Shown: positions 1 through 9,090 of the stretch, in pieces
Layout of the letters: every line of letters begins with the position of its first letter
Numbering within the stretch: the stretch's first letter is position 1
Assembly (NCBI RefSeq): GCF_014268505.2
Contig: NZ_JABWQP020000007.1
Location: 166,393-230,392 of the forward strand
Source: Pseudomonas khorasanensis
Lineage (GTDB): Bacteria > Pseudomonadota > Gammaproteobacteria > Pseudomonadales > Pseudomonadaceae
DNA: 64,000 nucleotides
Reading direction: 5' to 3'
The notes under the pieces: generated by a model
What the model was told of the DNA's origin: nothing
The model's input: the letters and a program-made list of their open reading frames with translations, nothing else
Databases searched by the model: none
Translations under genes and position numbers: made by a program

Positions 1-460
1 ACGCAGCCCAGACTTCATCCAGTTTGACCTTGAATTCATACACAGGTGGGTCTTGCGGCGCCTCGCTGCGCAGCAGACGCCAATACATCTCGGCGCCCTT
101 ACCCGGTGCCAGATCGCCAATAACCTGGTAACGCGCAGGCCCCTCGGCACGCAAATTGGCCCCGGTGTCGAGATAACCGCGCAGGCCCCGACCGACATGA
201 GCAATGTCCAGAAACAGCTCCAGGCCTTGCGCTGGCAAGCCATCGAGCCCGGCCGCCGCACCGGTAAAGCGAATGTCCCAGACCCCGCGCAAATTGTCCG
301 CCAGCTGTTGCCCGGCCGTGTCGGCCAGATCGACCGTCGCCTCGCCCGGGGTGATCGGAAACTCCTCGCGGGTCAGCTCACGATGTGCATAAAAAGCGGC
401 AGGCAGCGCGGCGCCCGTAAGTGCCATGCCCGCCATGAACCAGCGTCGAGAGATCGTCAT
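1..460 (-). CDS. pvdP: PvdP, pyoverdine chromophore tyrosinase (N-terminal part, cut by window edge)
   Basis: Only the first 153 codons are in the window; the gene runs off the left edge. The reading frame starts at the ATG whose complement is 458-460 and begins MTISRRWFMAGMALTG, a twin-arginine (SRRWFM) signal, so the protein is exported folded to the periplasm by Tat. PvdP is known as the copper tyrosinase that matures the dihydroxyquinoline chromophore of ferribactin. The copper-binding histidines lie beyond the edge and cannot be checked. Identity rests on the N-terminal sequence, the Tat signal and its position divergent from pvdMNO, with a PvdS-type promoter 46 bases upstream. Confidence 0.85.
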   Translation of the reverse strand, partial: MTISRRWFMAGMALTGAALPAAFYAHRELTREEFPITPGEATVDLADTAGQQLADNLRGVWDIRFTGAAAGLDGLPAQGLELFLDIAHVGRGLRGYLDTGANLRAEGPARYQVIGDLAPGKGAEMYWRLLRSEAPQDPPVYEFKVKLDEVWAA

Positions 461-505
461 TGCCCTACCTGTGTCAGCCATGAAGCAGGCTTTATCCAAG
501 CTAGA

Positions 506-529
506 ACGTTTGCTCAACGGTGAAATTTA
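506..529 (-). promoter_or_regulatory. PvdS iron-starvation promoter of pvdP
   Basis: On the minus strand this reads TAAAT, exactly 16 bases, then CGT, the consensus for the extracytoplasmic sigma factor PvdS. The CGT end lies 46 bases from the pvdP start, the same distance seen at the other pvd promoters in this window. Confidence 0.85.
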
Positions 530-581
530 CGTCGCCGACAAAAGATCGCGGCGGCGCTGCCGGGCATTTGTAACGAACGCC

Positions 582-605
582 TAAATTAGCCGTCCGGCCA
601 CTCGT
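582..605 (+). promoter_or_regulatory. PvdS iron-starvation promoter of pvdMNO
   Basis: TAAAT at 582-586, 16 bases, CGT at 603-605. It lies about 60 bases before pvdM and is back to back with the pvdP promoter, so both maturation operons should be induced together by PvdS under iron starvation. Confidence 0.85.
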
Positions 606-667
606 TCTTCCCAGATAGCAAAGGCCCCTGCGCCTGTACCTCGACGGCGAACCTGAATGAGATGGCA

Positions 668-2032
668 ATGACAAAACCGCGTTCGAAAAAGGCTCTATTC
701 ATCGGCCTGCCGCTGGCCTTGGCGATCAGTGCCGGCGCAGGGTTTCTGGCCTGGGATTACTGGAACAACCCCGGCTATCCGGTGAAGGTGATGAAACAGG
801 CGACCGAGTTGCAGGATCGTCTGCTGTCGTTCGACAGCCACATCACCGTGCCGCTGAGTTTCGGCAGCCACGACCACGAAGCAGACAAGGATGGCTCGGG
901 CCAGTTCGACCTGATCAAAGCCAATCGCGGACGGCTGTCCGGCGCAGCGCTGACGGTGTTCGGCTGGCCGGAAATGTGGAACGGCCCGAACGCCCCGCAC
1001 CGTCCGACCGAGGGTTTTGTCGAAGAGGCACGCAACCAGCAGGAAGTGCGTTACAAGATTATTTCCGGGATCGTCCGCGACTTCCCCAATCAGGCCGGGA
1101 TCGCCTATACCCCCGATGATTTCCGCCGCCTGCATGGCGAAGGCAAGTTTGCGATTTTCATCAGCATGCTCAACGCCTATCCGCTGGGCAATGACCTGAG
1201 CAAGCTCGATCTGTGGGCCGGGCGCGGCATGCGCATGTTCGGTTTCAGTTACATCGGCAACAACAGCTGGGCCGACTCGTCGCGGCCGCTGCCGTTTTTC
1301 AATGACTCGCCCGACGCCCTCGACGGACTCTCGGACATCGGCAAACAAGCGGTGCAGCGTCTGAACGATCTGGGCGTGATCATTGATGTTTCACAGATGT
1401 CGACCAGAGCCCTGGAGCAAGTCGCCGGGCTGAGCCGCACGCCGCTGGTCGCCTCGCACTCGGCGCCACGGGCGGCAGTGGATATTCCGCGCAACCTCAG
1501 CGACAAAGAGCTGCAACTGATCAAGAACAGTGGCGGCGTGGTGCAGGTCGTCGCCTTCTCGCAGTACCTGAAACCGCTGACTCAGGGCACGCAGGACAAA
1601 CTCAATGCGCTGCGCGCGCGCTTCGATCTGCCGCCGCTGCCTAATCTGGCCATGGCGCTGATGCCCGGCGATCCGATCATCACCGCCTGGTCGGAGCAGA
1701 AGCTCGGCCAGTACGCCAGCGGCCTCTACGCGATCCTCGAAGAAGAACCGAAAGCCACTCTCAAGGACTTCGGCGACGCCATCGATTACACGGTGCGCAA
1801 GATCGGTATCGATCACGTCGGCATTGCTTCGGATTTCAACGATGGCGGCGGCATCAAGGGCTGGGAAAACGTCGGCGAGATCCGCAACGTCACCGCCGAA
1901 CTGCTGCAGCGTGGCTACTCCGAAGCGGACATTGCCAAGCTCTGGGGCGGTAACTTCATGCGTGTCTGGGATCAGGTGCAAAAAGCCGCGAAACCGGCGT
2001 TGGCGTCGCGTCAGGATGTGGCCCGGCCATGA
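668..2032 (+). CDS. pvdM: PvdM, periplasmic dipeptidase-family pyoverdine maturation protein
   Basis: 454 residues from ATG 668; an in-frame ATG at 662 is possible, but only 668 has a GAG at a workable distance. An N-terminal hydrophobic segment (about residues 8-30) predicts membrane anchoring or export. The body is a renal/membrane dipeptidase (peptidase M19) fold: FDSHITVP matches the first metal motif, ASHSAPRA the conserved SHS(N/A)(A/P)R motif, and GIASDFNDGG the late SDF motif. PvdM is required for ferribactin maturation in the periplasm, but its exact reaction is unsettled in what I know. It is first in an operon with pvdN (4-base overlap) and pvdO. Confidence 0.9.
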   Translation: MTKPRSKKALFIGLPLALAISAGAGFLAWDYWNNPGYPVKVMKQATELQDRLLSFDSHITVPLSFGSHDHEADKDGSGQFDLIKANRGRLSGAALTVFGWPEMWNGPNAPHRPTEGFVEEARNQQEVRYKIISGIVRDFPNQAGIAYTPDDFRRLHGEGKFAIFISMLNAYPLGNDLSKLDLWAGRGMRMFGFSYIGNNSWADSSRPLPFFNDSPDALDGLSDIGKQAVQRLNDLGVIIDVSQMSTRALEQVAGLSRTPLVASHSAPRAAVDIPRNLSDKELQLIKNSGGVVQVVAFSQYLKPLTQGTQDKLNALRARFDLPPLPNLAMALMPGDPIITAWSEQKLGQYASGLYAILEEEPKATLKDFGDAIDYTVRKIGIDHVGIASDFNDGGGIKGWENVGEIRNVTAELLQRGYSEADIAKLWGGNFMRVWDQVQKAAKPALASRQDVARP

Positions 2033-3315
2033 CCGATCGTCGCACTTTTCTCAAACAGGCCGGCCTGCTCGCCGCCGCCCTGCCACTGGGCGCCAGCCTG
2101 ACTGCGCCGGCGGCGATCGCTGCGCCGCCCACTTCGTCGCGGGACAAATGGGCGCAGTTGCGTGAGTTGTTCGATCAAGATTCACAGGCGATTCACTTCG
2201 CCAATTTTCTGGTGACCTCGCACCCGAAACCGGTGCGTGACGCTATCGAGCGCCATCGCGCCGCACTGGATCAGAATCCGGGTCTGGCGATGGATTGGGA
2301 CCTTGGCGTCAGTGAGCAGCGCGAAGAAAACGTGCGCCGCTGGGCCGGCCAATACCTGCAAGCCAAACCGACTCAGATCGCCCTGACCGGCAGCACCACT
2401 GAAGGCCTGGCGATGGTCTACGGCAGCGTGCAGGTGCGCGCGGATCAGGAAATTCTCACCACGGTTCACGAACATTATTCGACACGTAACATCCTCGATT
2501 TTCGCAGCCACCGCGATGGCACCCGGGTGCGCAAACTCAAACTGTTCGAAACCCCGCAGAGCATTTCTCTGGATCAGGTCCTCGACACCCTCAATCGCAA
2601 CATCCGTCCCGAGACGCGTGTGCTGGGCATGACCTGGGTGCACTCGGGCAGCGGCGTGAAGCTGCCGATCAGCGAGATCTCACATCTGGTCGACGAGCAC
2701 AACCGTCAGCGCGACGACAAGGATCGACTGATTTACGTGGTTGATGGCGTTCACGGTTTTGGCGTCGATGACCTGAGTTTCCCGCAAATGAACTGCGACT
2801 TTTTCATTGCCGGCACGCACAAATGGATGTTCGGCCCGCGCGGCACCGGCATCGTCTGCAGCCGCACCGAAGAACTGAAATACGTCAGCCCCAGCGTGCC
2901 GACGTTCTCCGAAGCCACGGCGTTCTCCACCATCATGACACCGGGCGGCTACCACGCCTTCGAACATCGCTGGGCGCTGGACGAAGCGTTCAAGTTGCAT
3001 TTGCAGCTGGGCAAGGCCGAGGTGCAGACGCGCATCCACCAGCTCAACAGCTACCTCAAGCAACGCTTGCAGGAACACCGCAACATTGAACGGGTCACCC
3101 CGCTCGATCCGCAATTTTCTGCCGGCTTCACATTTTTCCGCATCAACGGCCAGGACAGCGACGAGGTCGCCGCTTACCTGATGCAGAACCGGGTGATCTG
3201 CGACGCGGTCAGCCGCGACGTCGGGCCGGTGATCCGTACCGCGCCGGGTTTGCTCAACACAGAAGCCGAGGTGGATCGCTTCATGGGCATCCTTGGCAAA
3301 AAGCTGCGCGCCTGA
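2029..3315 (+). CDS. pvdN: PvdN, Tat-exported PLP enzyme modifying the pyoverdine glutamate side chain
   Basis: 428 residues. The start MTDRRTFLKQAG is a twin-arginine signal followed by an alanine-rich hydrophobic stretch, so this PLP enzyme acts in the periplasm. The fold is aminotransferase class V; the Schiff-base lysine is K265 in the AGTHKWMFGPRG motif. PvdN is known to convert the chromophore-bound glutamate to succinamide. The ATG overlaps the pvdM stop by four bases, so translation is coupled. A competing side-chain enzyme, PtaA, is not in this window. Confidence 0.92.
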   Translation: MTDRRTFLKQAGLLAAALPLGASLTAPAAIAAPPTSSRDKWAQLRELFDQDSQAIHFANFLVTSHPKPVRDAIERHRAALDQNPGLAMDWDLGVSEQREENVRRWAGQYLQAKPTQIALTGSTTEGLAMVYGSVQVRADQEILTTVHEHYSTRNILDFRSHRDGTRVRKLKLFETPQSISLDQVLDTLNRNIRPETRVLGMTWVHSGSGVKLPISEISHLVDEHNRQRDDKDRLIYVVDGVHGFGVDDLSFPQMNCDFFIAGTHKWMFGPRGTGIVCSRTEELKYVSPSVPTFSEATAFSTIMTPGGYHAFEHRWALDEAFKLHLQLGKAEVQTRIHQLNSYLKQRLQEHRNIERVTPLDPQFSAGFTFFRINGQDSDEVAAYLMQNRVICDAVSRDVGPVIRTAPGLLNTEAEVDRFMGILGKKLRA

Positions 3316-3351
3316 TCCTCGGCTGCCGTTTTCCTTTCAAAGAGACGACTC

Positions 3352-4239
3352 ATGAAAAAGCCTCACGCCTCACTCATGTTCAAAGCCCTGCCCGCACTGG
3401 CGTTGACTGCCCTGTGCACGGCGCTGTTGCCGAGCACCGCGCTGGCGGCGACAGCGCCCGCTGCGGGCAAAGTGTTCAAGGACTGCAAGGATTGCCCGGA
3501 AATGGTGGTCCTGCCGACCGGCAGCTACACCATGGGCACGCCGGACGATGAAGTTGGTCGCCAACCCGACGAGGGCCCGCTGCACACCGTGATCTTCAGC
3601 AAACCGTTCGCCATCAGCCGCTTTCAGGTGCTGGTGGGCGAATGGGACGCGTATGTGCGCGAAACCGGCAACAAGCCCTATGACTTCGACGATCGCCCGG
3701 GCCGCCGCTGCACCGCCGGCAAACCCGAATTCAAACAGACGCCACGCGACCCCGCCGTGTGCATGAACGTTGCCGAAGCTCAGGGCTACATCGACTGGCT
3801 GTCGAAAAAGACCGGCCACGCCTATCGCCTGCAAAGCGAGTCGATACGCGAGTACGCCGCCCGTGGCGGCAGCGCCGGGCCCTTCCCGTTCCCGTTCGAC
3901 GAGGGCAAGGATTACCAGATATCCAAACACGCCAACACGTACGGCGCGGCCGATGGCTACAATTTCACCTCGCCGGCCGGCACCTTCCCGGCGAACGCTT
4001 TTGGGGTGTTCGACGCCCATGGCAACGTCTACGAATGGACCGCCGACTGCTATCACCCGGACTATTCAGGCGTGCCCGCCGACGGCCGCCCGTGGACTCA
4101 GGAAAACTGCGAACGCCAGGTCATGCGCGGCAACGATTGGGGCGAGGCGCCGATCTTCTCTCGCTCCGGCAACCGCAACAGCAGCTGGCCGACCAGCAAA
4201 GGCGACTGGCTGGGCTTTCGCGTAGTGCGCGACCTCTGA
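3352..4239 (+). CDS. pvdO: PvdO, FGE-fold enzyme of chromophore maturation
   Basis: 295 residues with an N-terminal signal peptide (hydrophobic residues about 10-32, ending LPSTALAA), so periplasmic. The rest is a formylglycine-generating-enzyme/sulfatase-modifying-factor domain: it opens with MVVLPTGSYTMGTP, has GNVYEWTADCY in the middle and ends GFRVVRDL, all typical of the family. PvdO is known to oxidise dihydropyoverdine to pyoverdine. It sits 36 bases after pvdN with a GAGACG ribosome site and is followed by a terminator-like hairpin, making it the last gene of pvdMNO. Confidence 0.92.
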   Translation: MKKPHASLMFKALPALALTALCTALLPSTALAATAPAAGKVFKDCKDCPEMVVLPTGSYTMGTPDDEVGRQPDEGPLHTVIFSKPFAISRFQVLVGEWDAYVRETGNKPYDFDDRPGRRCTAGKPEFKQTPRDPAVCMNVAEAQGYIDWLSKKTGHAYRLQSESIREYAARGGSAGPFPFPFDEGKDYQISKHANTYGAADGYNFTSPAGTFPANAFGVFDAHGNVYEWTADCYHPDYSGVPADGRPWTQENCERQVMRGNDWGEAPIFSRSGNRNSSWPTSKGDWLGFRVVRDL

Positions 4240-4250
4240 TCCTGCCCGCC

Positions 4251-4276
4251 ACGACCGCAGCCCCGCCTGCGGTCGT
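4251..4276 (+). terminator. Hairpin terminator after pvdO
   Basis: Perfect 10-bp inverted repeat ACGACCGCAG / CTGCGGTCGT with a 6-base loop, followed by TTTAAAG. The run of T is short, so termination may be partial. Confidence 0.6.
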
Positions 4277-4277
4277 T

Positions 4278-4301
4278 TAAAGAAAGTCCGCGACCATTCG
4301 T
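4278..4301 (+). promoter_or_regulatory. PvdS-type promoter of pvdE (variant TAAAG)
   Basis: TAAAG at 4278-4282, 16 bases, CGT at 4299-4301: one mismatch in the -35 element of the PvdS consensus. The CGT ends 46 bases before the pvdE ATG, the same spacing as at the perfect sites. Confidence 0.7.
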
Positions 4302-4347
4302 TTTCCTTTAGTACGGCACTCCCTCCGCATCGAAGCAGGAATCCTCC

Positions 4348-5997
4348 ATGACCAAGCCTACGCGTGGGGCGATCAACGAATTGTTCGCCCTGCTCAAGCC
4401 CTTCCGCCTGATCGTCTCGGCGTCCATCGTGCTCGGCATGCTCGGCGGCCTGAGCGTCACCGTGCTGCTGGCGACCATCAACAACGCGTTGCATTCCGAT
4501 GACGGGCTGACCCGCACCGTGGTGATGATTTTCGCCGGCCTCTGTGCATTGGCCCTGCTGACCACAATCCTCTCCGACATCGGCACCAATTACGTCGGCC
4601 AGCACATCATCGCCAAACTGCGCAAAGAGCTGGGCGAGAAAGTGCTGTCGGCGCCGATCGACCAGATCGAACGCTATCGCAGCCATCGCCTGATTCCGGT
4701 GCTGACCCACGACGTCGACACCATCAGCGACTTCGCCTTCGCCTTCGCGCCACTGGCGATTTCCATGACCGTGACCCTCGGCTGCCTCGGTTATCTGGCG
4801 ATGCTGTCGTGGCCGATGTTTCTGATGATGCTGGTCGCCATCGCCATCGGCACCACCATCCAGGCCATCGCCCGGGCCAAGGGCATGCGCGGTTTCCATG
4901 CCGCGCGCGACGCCGAGGACGAGCTGCAAAAGCACTACAACGCGATTGCCGAAGGCGCCAAGGAACTGCGCATCCACCGCCCGCGCCGCCAGCGCATGTT
5001 CGTCGCCGGAATTCAGAAAACCGCCGAAAAAATCTGCGACACCCAGATCAAATCGATCAACACCTTCGTCATCGCCAAGTCGTTTGGCTCGATGTTGTTT
5101 TTCGTGGTCATCGGCATGGCCCTGGCCCTGCAATCGCTGTGGCCGAGCGCTGACAAAGCGGTGATGAGCGGGTTCGTCCTGGTGCTGCTGTACATGAAGG
5201 GGCCGCTGGAACACCTGATCAGCACCCTGCCGATCATCAGCCGCGCGCAAATTGCGTTTCGCCGCATCGCCGAACTCAGCGAACAGTTCTCCTCACCGGA
5301 ACCGCACCTGCTGCTGCAGGATCAGGGTAGCAAGCCTGCTGCCGTCAATAGCCTGGAACTGCGCAATGTGCGCTACGCCTTCCCGGCCGTGGAAGGCAGC
5401 GAACCGTTTCGCCTGGGTCCGGTGAACCTGCGCATCGAACAGGGTGACATCGTGTTCATCGTCGGTGAAAACGGTTGCGGCAAAACCACGCTGATCAAAC
5501 TGCTGCTGGGGCTGTACGCACCGACCGAAGGCGAAATCCGTGTCAATGACAAGCCGATCACCGCCGTCAACCGCGACGATTACCGGCAGAACTTCACCAC
5601 AATCTTCGCCGATTACTACCTGTTCGATGACCTGATTCAGGGCGATCGCCAAGTGCCGCAGGACGCTACCCGCTACCTCGAACGCCTGGAGATTGCGCAC
5701 AAGGTCAGCGTACGCGACGGCGCGTTCAGCACCACTGACCTGTCCACCGGTCAGCGCAAACGCCTGGCGCTGGTCAATGCTTGGCTCGAAGAACGGCCGG
5801 TGCTGGTGTTCGATGAATGGGCCGCCGATCAGGACCCGACATTCCGGCGGATTTTCTACACCGAGCTATTGCCCGACCTCAAGCGCCTGGGCAAAACCAT
5901 CATTGTGATTTCCCATGACGACCGTTATTTCGACGTCGCCGATCAACTCGTGCGCATGGAGGCCGGCAAGGTCAAAAGCGAACTGCAAACCGCTTGA
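4348..5997 (+). CDS. pvdE: PvdE, ABC exporter moving ferribactin to the periplasm
   Basis: 549 residues: an N-terminal six-helix type I exporter domain (about 1-300) fused to a C-terminal ATPase. Walker A is GENGCGKTT at residues 373-381, the signature is LSTGQRKRLAL near 465, and Walker B ends VLVFDEWAADQD near 490, where the DEW variant is typical of the PvdE/SyrD cyclic peptide exporter family. PvdE carries the acylated ferribactin precursor across the inner membrane, so that PvdM, N, O and P can act on it. The preceding variant PvdS promoter suggests a separate transcription unit from pvdMNO. Confidence 0.92.
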   Translation: MTKPTRGAINELFALLKPFRLIVSASIVLGMLGGLSVTVLLATINNALHSDDGLTRTVVMIFAGLCALALLTTILSDIGTNYVGQHIIAKLRKELGEKVLSAPIDQIERYRSHRLIPVLTHDVDTISDFAFAFAPLAISMTVTLGCLGYLAMLSWPMFLMMLVAIAIGTTIQAIARAKGMRGFHAARDAEDELQKHYNAIAEGAKELRIHRPRRQRMFVAGIQKTAEKICDTQIKSINTFVIAKSFGSMLFFVVIGMALALQSLWPSADKAVMSGFVLVLLYMKGPLEHLISTLPIISRAQIAFRRIAELSEQFSSPEPHLLLQDQGSKPAAVNSLELRNVRYAFPAVEGSEPFRLGPVNLRIEQGDIVFIVGENGCGKTTLIKLLLGLYAPTEGEIRVNDKPITAVNRDDYRQNFTTIFADYYLFDDLIQGDRQVPQDATRYLERLEIAHKVSVRDGAFSTTDLSTGQRKRLALVNAWLEERPVLVFDEWAADQDPTFRRIFYTELLPDLKRLGKTIIVISHDDRYFDVADQLVRMEAGKVKSELQTA

Positions 5998-6002
5998 TTG
6001 AA

Positions 6003-6052
6003 GAAGCCGCGAACAGGCCGGGAAAAAAACTTTTCCGGTTTGCCGCGGCTTC
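6003..6052 (+). terminator. Long stem-loop between pvdE and fpvA
   Basis: GAAGCCGCG at 6003-6011 pairs with CGCGGCTTC at 6044-6052. A nested stem forms between 6018-6026 and 6031-6038 (CCGG-AAAA with TTTTCCGG). It can terminate pvdE transcription or attenuate read-through into fpvA. The downstream tract is only moderately T-rich. Confidence 0.55.
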
Positions 6053-6112
6053 CTCGTCTTAATGAGATGAATAAGAACCATTAACAACTATACCTGCCAA
6101 GGTCTTAACCTC

Positions 6113-8596
6113 ATGTCCGCATCCCGTTTCATGCTTCGCCCTCTGACTCGAGCCCTGCTGATGCACGGCGCGACACGCACTCGCCTGGCCGGTAGCGGCC
6201 TGGGTCTGGCAATGGCCCTCACGGCAGCGCCGTATGTTCAGGCTCAGGAATGGACCTTGAACATCCCATCCCAACCGCTGGCCCAGGCCCTGCAGACCCT
6301 CGGTCAACAGACCAGCCTGCAAATCGTCTATAGCCCGGAAAGCCTGCAAGGCCTGCGCTCCAGCGCGCTCAATGGGCGTTATCAGGACGACGAGTCGCTC
6401 AAGGCGATGCTGAGCGGCACCGGCATCCGTTATCAGCGTGACGGCAACACCGTCACCGTGCTCGGCCCCGTCACCGACGGCAGTGCAATGGAACTGGCCC
6501 CGACCAACGTCAACGCCAACCGCCTCAGCGCCACCACCGAAGGCAGCAACTCCTACACCACCGGCGGCGTGACCATCGGCAAGGGCGTGCACTCGCTCAA
6601 GGAAACGCCGCAGTCGGTCACGGTCATGACCCGCAAGATGCTCGATGATCAGAACCTCAACACCATCGAACAGGTGATGGAGAAGACCCCGGGCATCACC
6701 GTTTACGACTCGCCAATGGGCGGCAAGTACTTCTATTCGCGCGGTTTCCGCATGACCGGCCAGTACCAATACGACGGCGTGCCGCTGGACATCGGCAGCA
6801 GCTACGTGCAGGCAGACAGTTTCAACAGCGACATGGCCATCTACGACCGCGTGGAAATACTCCGCGGCGCCGCCGGCATGATGAAAGGCGCGGGCGGCAC
6901 CGCGGGTGGCGTCAACTTCGTTCGCAAGCGCGGCCAGGACACCCCGCACACGCAGCTGTCGCTGTCAGCCGGAACCTGGGACAACTATCGCGGCCAGGTC
7001 GACACGGGTGGCCCGCTGAACGACGCCGGCACTGTGCGTGGCCGCGCCGTGGTCACCCAGCAGACCCGTCAGTATTTCTACGATGTGGCTGAACGCCGCG
7101 ACCAGATCTACTACGGTGCGCTGGACTTCGACCTCAGCGCCGACACCACCCTCGGTCTGGGCATGGCCTATGAAGACGTCGACGCCACTCCGTGCTGGGG
7201 TGGCCTGCCCCGCTACGCCGACGGCTCCGACCTGCATCTGAAGCGTTCCACCTGCCTGAACACCGCATGGAACAACCAGCGCAGCAAACGCGCCACCTAC
7301 TTCGCCGACGTCAAACACCAGTTCAATGACGACTGGTCGCTGAAAGTTGCCGGTGTCTACTCGCGCAACACTCAGGACATGGAATACGCCTTCCCGAGCG
7401 GTGCGGTACCCCTGGGCGCCACGGCCACCAACACGCTGATGCTGGGCAGTACTTATGACTACGATCAGCGTGACTACGGTTTCGATGCCTATGTCGATGG
7501 CAAATTCGACGCTTTCGGCCAACAGCACGAACTGATCGTCGGCGCCAACGCCAGCCGTTCGCACAAAGATGACTTCTACGCGGTGGCTGCGTTGCCACAG
7601 CGGCAGAACATCTTCAATCCGAACCACCACATTCCACAGCCGGATGAAAGCTACTACCTGGCCAACGCCTCCCGTGGCGGTCCGGTGGATATGCACATCA
7701 AGCAATACGGCGCTTACTCGATCGCCCGCCTGAAACTCGCCGATCCGATGACGCTGGTGCTCGGCAGCCGTGTGAGCTGGTACAAATCCGACACCGACTC
7801 GGTGCAGTACTTCCGTGGCGAAGGCACCGAGGTCAACACCAAATCCACCGAAACCGGCCAGGTCACACCGTTCGCCGGCCTGCTGTACGACCTCAACGAC
7901 AACCTGACCGCCTATGCCAGCTACACCGACATCTTCACCCCGCAAGGCTCGTACAAAACCATCGACGGCAGCACGCTCAAGCCGCTGATTGGCCAGAGCT
8001 ACGAGTTGGGGATCAAGGGTGAGTGGTTCGACGGTCGCCTCAACAGCTCCTTCAACCTGTTCCGCACCATCCAGAAAGATGCGGCCCAGGATGACCCGCG
8101 TTGCGAGGACAGTTCCTGCTCGATCAACTCCGGCAAGGTTCGCGCCCAGGGTTTCGAAGCTGAAGTCAGCGGTGAAGTGATCGATCGCCTGCAATTGCTG
8201 GCCGGCTACACCTACACCCAGACCAAAGTGCTGGAAGATGCCGACGCGACTCAGGATGGCGTGGTCTACAATTCGTACGTACCGCGTCACCTGTTGCGCG
8301 TCTGGGGTGATTACAGCCTGAGCGGCCCACTGGACCGTGTGACGATTGGTGCGGGTGTCAATGCGCAGACCGGCAACTACCGGACTTCACCTTTGGGTGG
8401 GGACAACATCAATGGTGCCGGTTTTGCGGTCTGGAACGGTCGCGTTGGCTACCGTATCGATGACACCTGGTCGGTGGCGCTTAACGGGAACAACCTATTT
8501 GACAAGCGTTATTACTCGACCATCGGTACCGAAGGGTTCGGTAACTTCTACGGTGATCCGCGTAATTTTGTGATGTCGGTGAAGGCTGATTTCTGA
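6113..8596 (+). CDS. fpvA: FpvA, ferripyoverdine TonB-dependent receptor with signalling domain
   Basis: 827 residues. After a long signal peptide ending near VQAQ (about residue 44) comes a secretin/TonB N-terminal signalling domain (about 45-120), the part that talks to an FpvR-type anti-sigma factor. A plug domain (about 150-280, with QSVTVMT and VEILRGAAGMMKG) and a 22-strand barrel follow, ending in the outer-membrane C-terminal phenylalanine (FVMSVKADF). It imports ferripyoverdine and, by homology with PAO1, signals to PvdS and FpvI. fpvR, fpvI and pvdS are not in this window. No PvdS box is visible in the 115 bases before the gene. Confidence 0.92.
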   Translation: MSASRFMLRPLTRALLMHGATRTRLAGSGLGLAMALTAAPYVQAQEWTLNIPSQPLAQALQTLGQQTSLQIVYSPESLQGLRSSALNGRYQDDESLKAMLSGTGIRYQRDGNTVTVLGPVTDGSAMELAPTNVNANRLSATTEGSNSYTTGGVTIGKGVHSLKETPQSVTVMTRKMLDDQNLNTIEQVMEKTPGITVYDSPMGGKYFYSRGFRMTGQYQYDGVPLDIGSSYVQADSFNSDMAIYDRVEILRGAAGMMKGAGGTAGGVNFVRKRGQDTPHTQLSLSAGTWDNYRGQVDTGGPLNDAGTVRGRAVVTQQTRQYFYDVAERRDQIYYGALDFDLSADTTLGLGMAYEDVDATPCWGGLPRYADGSDLHLKRSTCLNTAWNNQRSKRATYFADVKHQFNDDWSLKVAGVYSRNTQDMEYAFPSGAVPLGATATNTLMLGSTYDYDQRDYGFDAYVDGKFDAFGQQHELIVGANASRSHKDDFYAVAALPQRQNIFNPNHHIPQPDESYYLANASRGGPVDMHIKQYGAYSIARLKLADPMTLVLGSRVSWYKSDTDSVQYFRGEGTEVNTKSTETGQVTPFAGLLYDLNDNLTAYASYTDIFTPQGSYKTIDGSTLKPLIGQSYELGIKGEWFDGRLNSSFNLFRTIQKDAAQDDPRCEDSSCSINSGKVRAQGFEAEVSGEVIDRLQLLAGYTYTQTKVLEDADATQDGVVYNSYVPRHLLRVWGDYSLSGPLDRVTIGAGVNAQTGNYRTSPLGGDNINGAGFAVWNGRVGYRIDDTWSVALNGNNLFDKRYYSTIGTEGFGNFYGDPRNFVMSVKADF

Positions 8597-8614
8597 TGGT
8601 TTGATGTTGTTTGG

Positions 8615-8640
8615 AAGCCCCGCTTTGGCGGGGCTTTTTT
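8615..8640 (+). terminator. Rho-independent terminator of fpvA
   Basis: AGCCCCGC / GCGGGGCT, an 8-bp GC-rich stem with a TTTG loop followed by five Ts, 20 bases after the fpvA stop. Confidence 0.9.
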
Positions 8641-8718
8641 GTTTTTGGGATTGGGATTGGGGGCATATCCGTTGCTGCGGGTGCTGCCGCTGGCGGTTTC
8701 GCTCTTACAGCGACTCAC

Positions 8719-8905
8719 TTTTTCAAACACCAAAAAGTAAGCAAAAGGCTTTGCCCCGGCGTACGGCCCGCTCGCTGGGGCTCGGGGTTCCTTCGTTACG
8801 GAATCGATCCGGGCGCAGCGGCTCCGGTTGGCTTCGCTGCACCTACACTCGCTGTGTACGACTGCGTCGTACGGTCGCTGCGCTCCCACACCCGGATCGA
8901 TCCCG
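8719..8905 (-). repeat. Dispersed composite repeat, copy 1 (partial, inverted)
   Basis: An inverted, shorter copy of the repeat found at 9091-9485 and 49850-50256. It shares the GGATCGATCCCG block, the segment matching GGTGCAGCGAAGCCAACCGG on the minus strand, and the central hairpin GTACGAC-TGC-GTCGTAC (8856-8872). Together with copy 2 it forms a large inverted repeat in the gap between fpvA and the alpha/beta hydrolase. Open frames here are short and overlap the repeat, so no gene is called in 8641-9492. Confidence 0.8.
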
Positions 8906-9030
8906 TAACGAAGCCTGCCGAAGGGGCAAAAGATCAGAAGCAAAAGCAAAAGCCAGATCAAAAGATCGCAGCCTTCGGCAGCTCCTACCGTTGGATCGCG
9001 GGTATGTGATGGAAATCGGTTGACCTGCAG

Positions 9031-9062
9031 GGCGCCATCGCGAGCAGGCTCACTCCTACAAT
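9031..9062 (+). repeat. REP palindrome
   Basis: Contains GCGAGCAGGCTCACTCCTAC, the short Pseudomonas fluorescens REP sequence, also seen at 49.6-49.9 kb and 60.5 kb in this window. Confidence 0.75.
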
Positions 9063-9090
9063 TGGATTGGGTGCTGGCAGAGAGAAATCA

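Noticed and set aside
6055..6090. Possible Fur box before fpvA (TTAATG and CATTAA arms around 6058-6083)
   Set aside because: Only about half of the 19-bp consensus matches; too weak to annotate.
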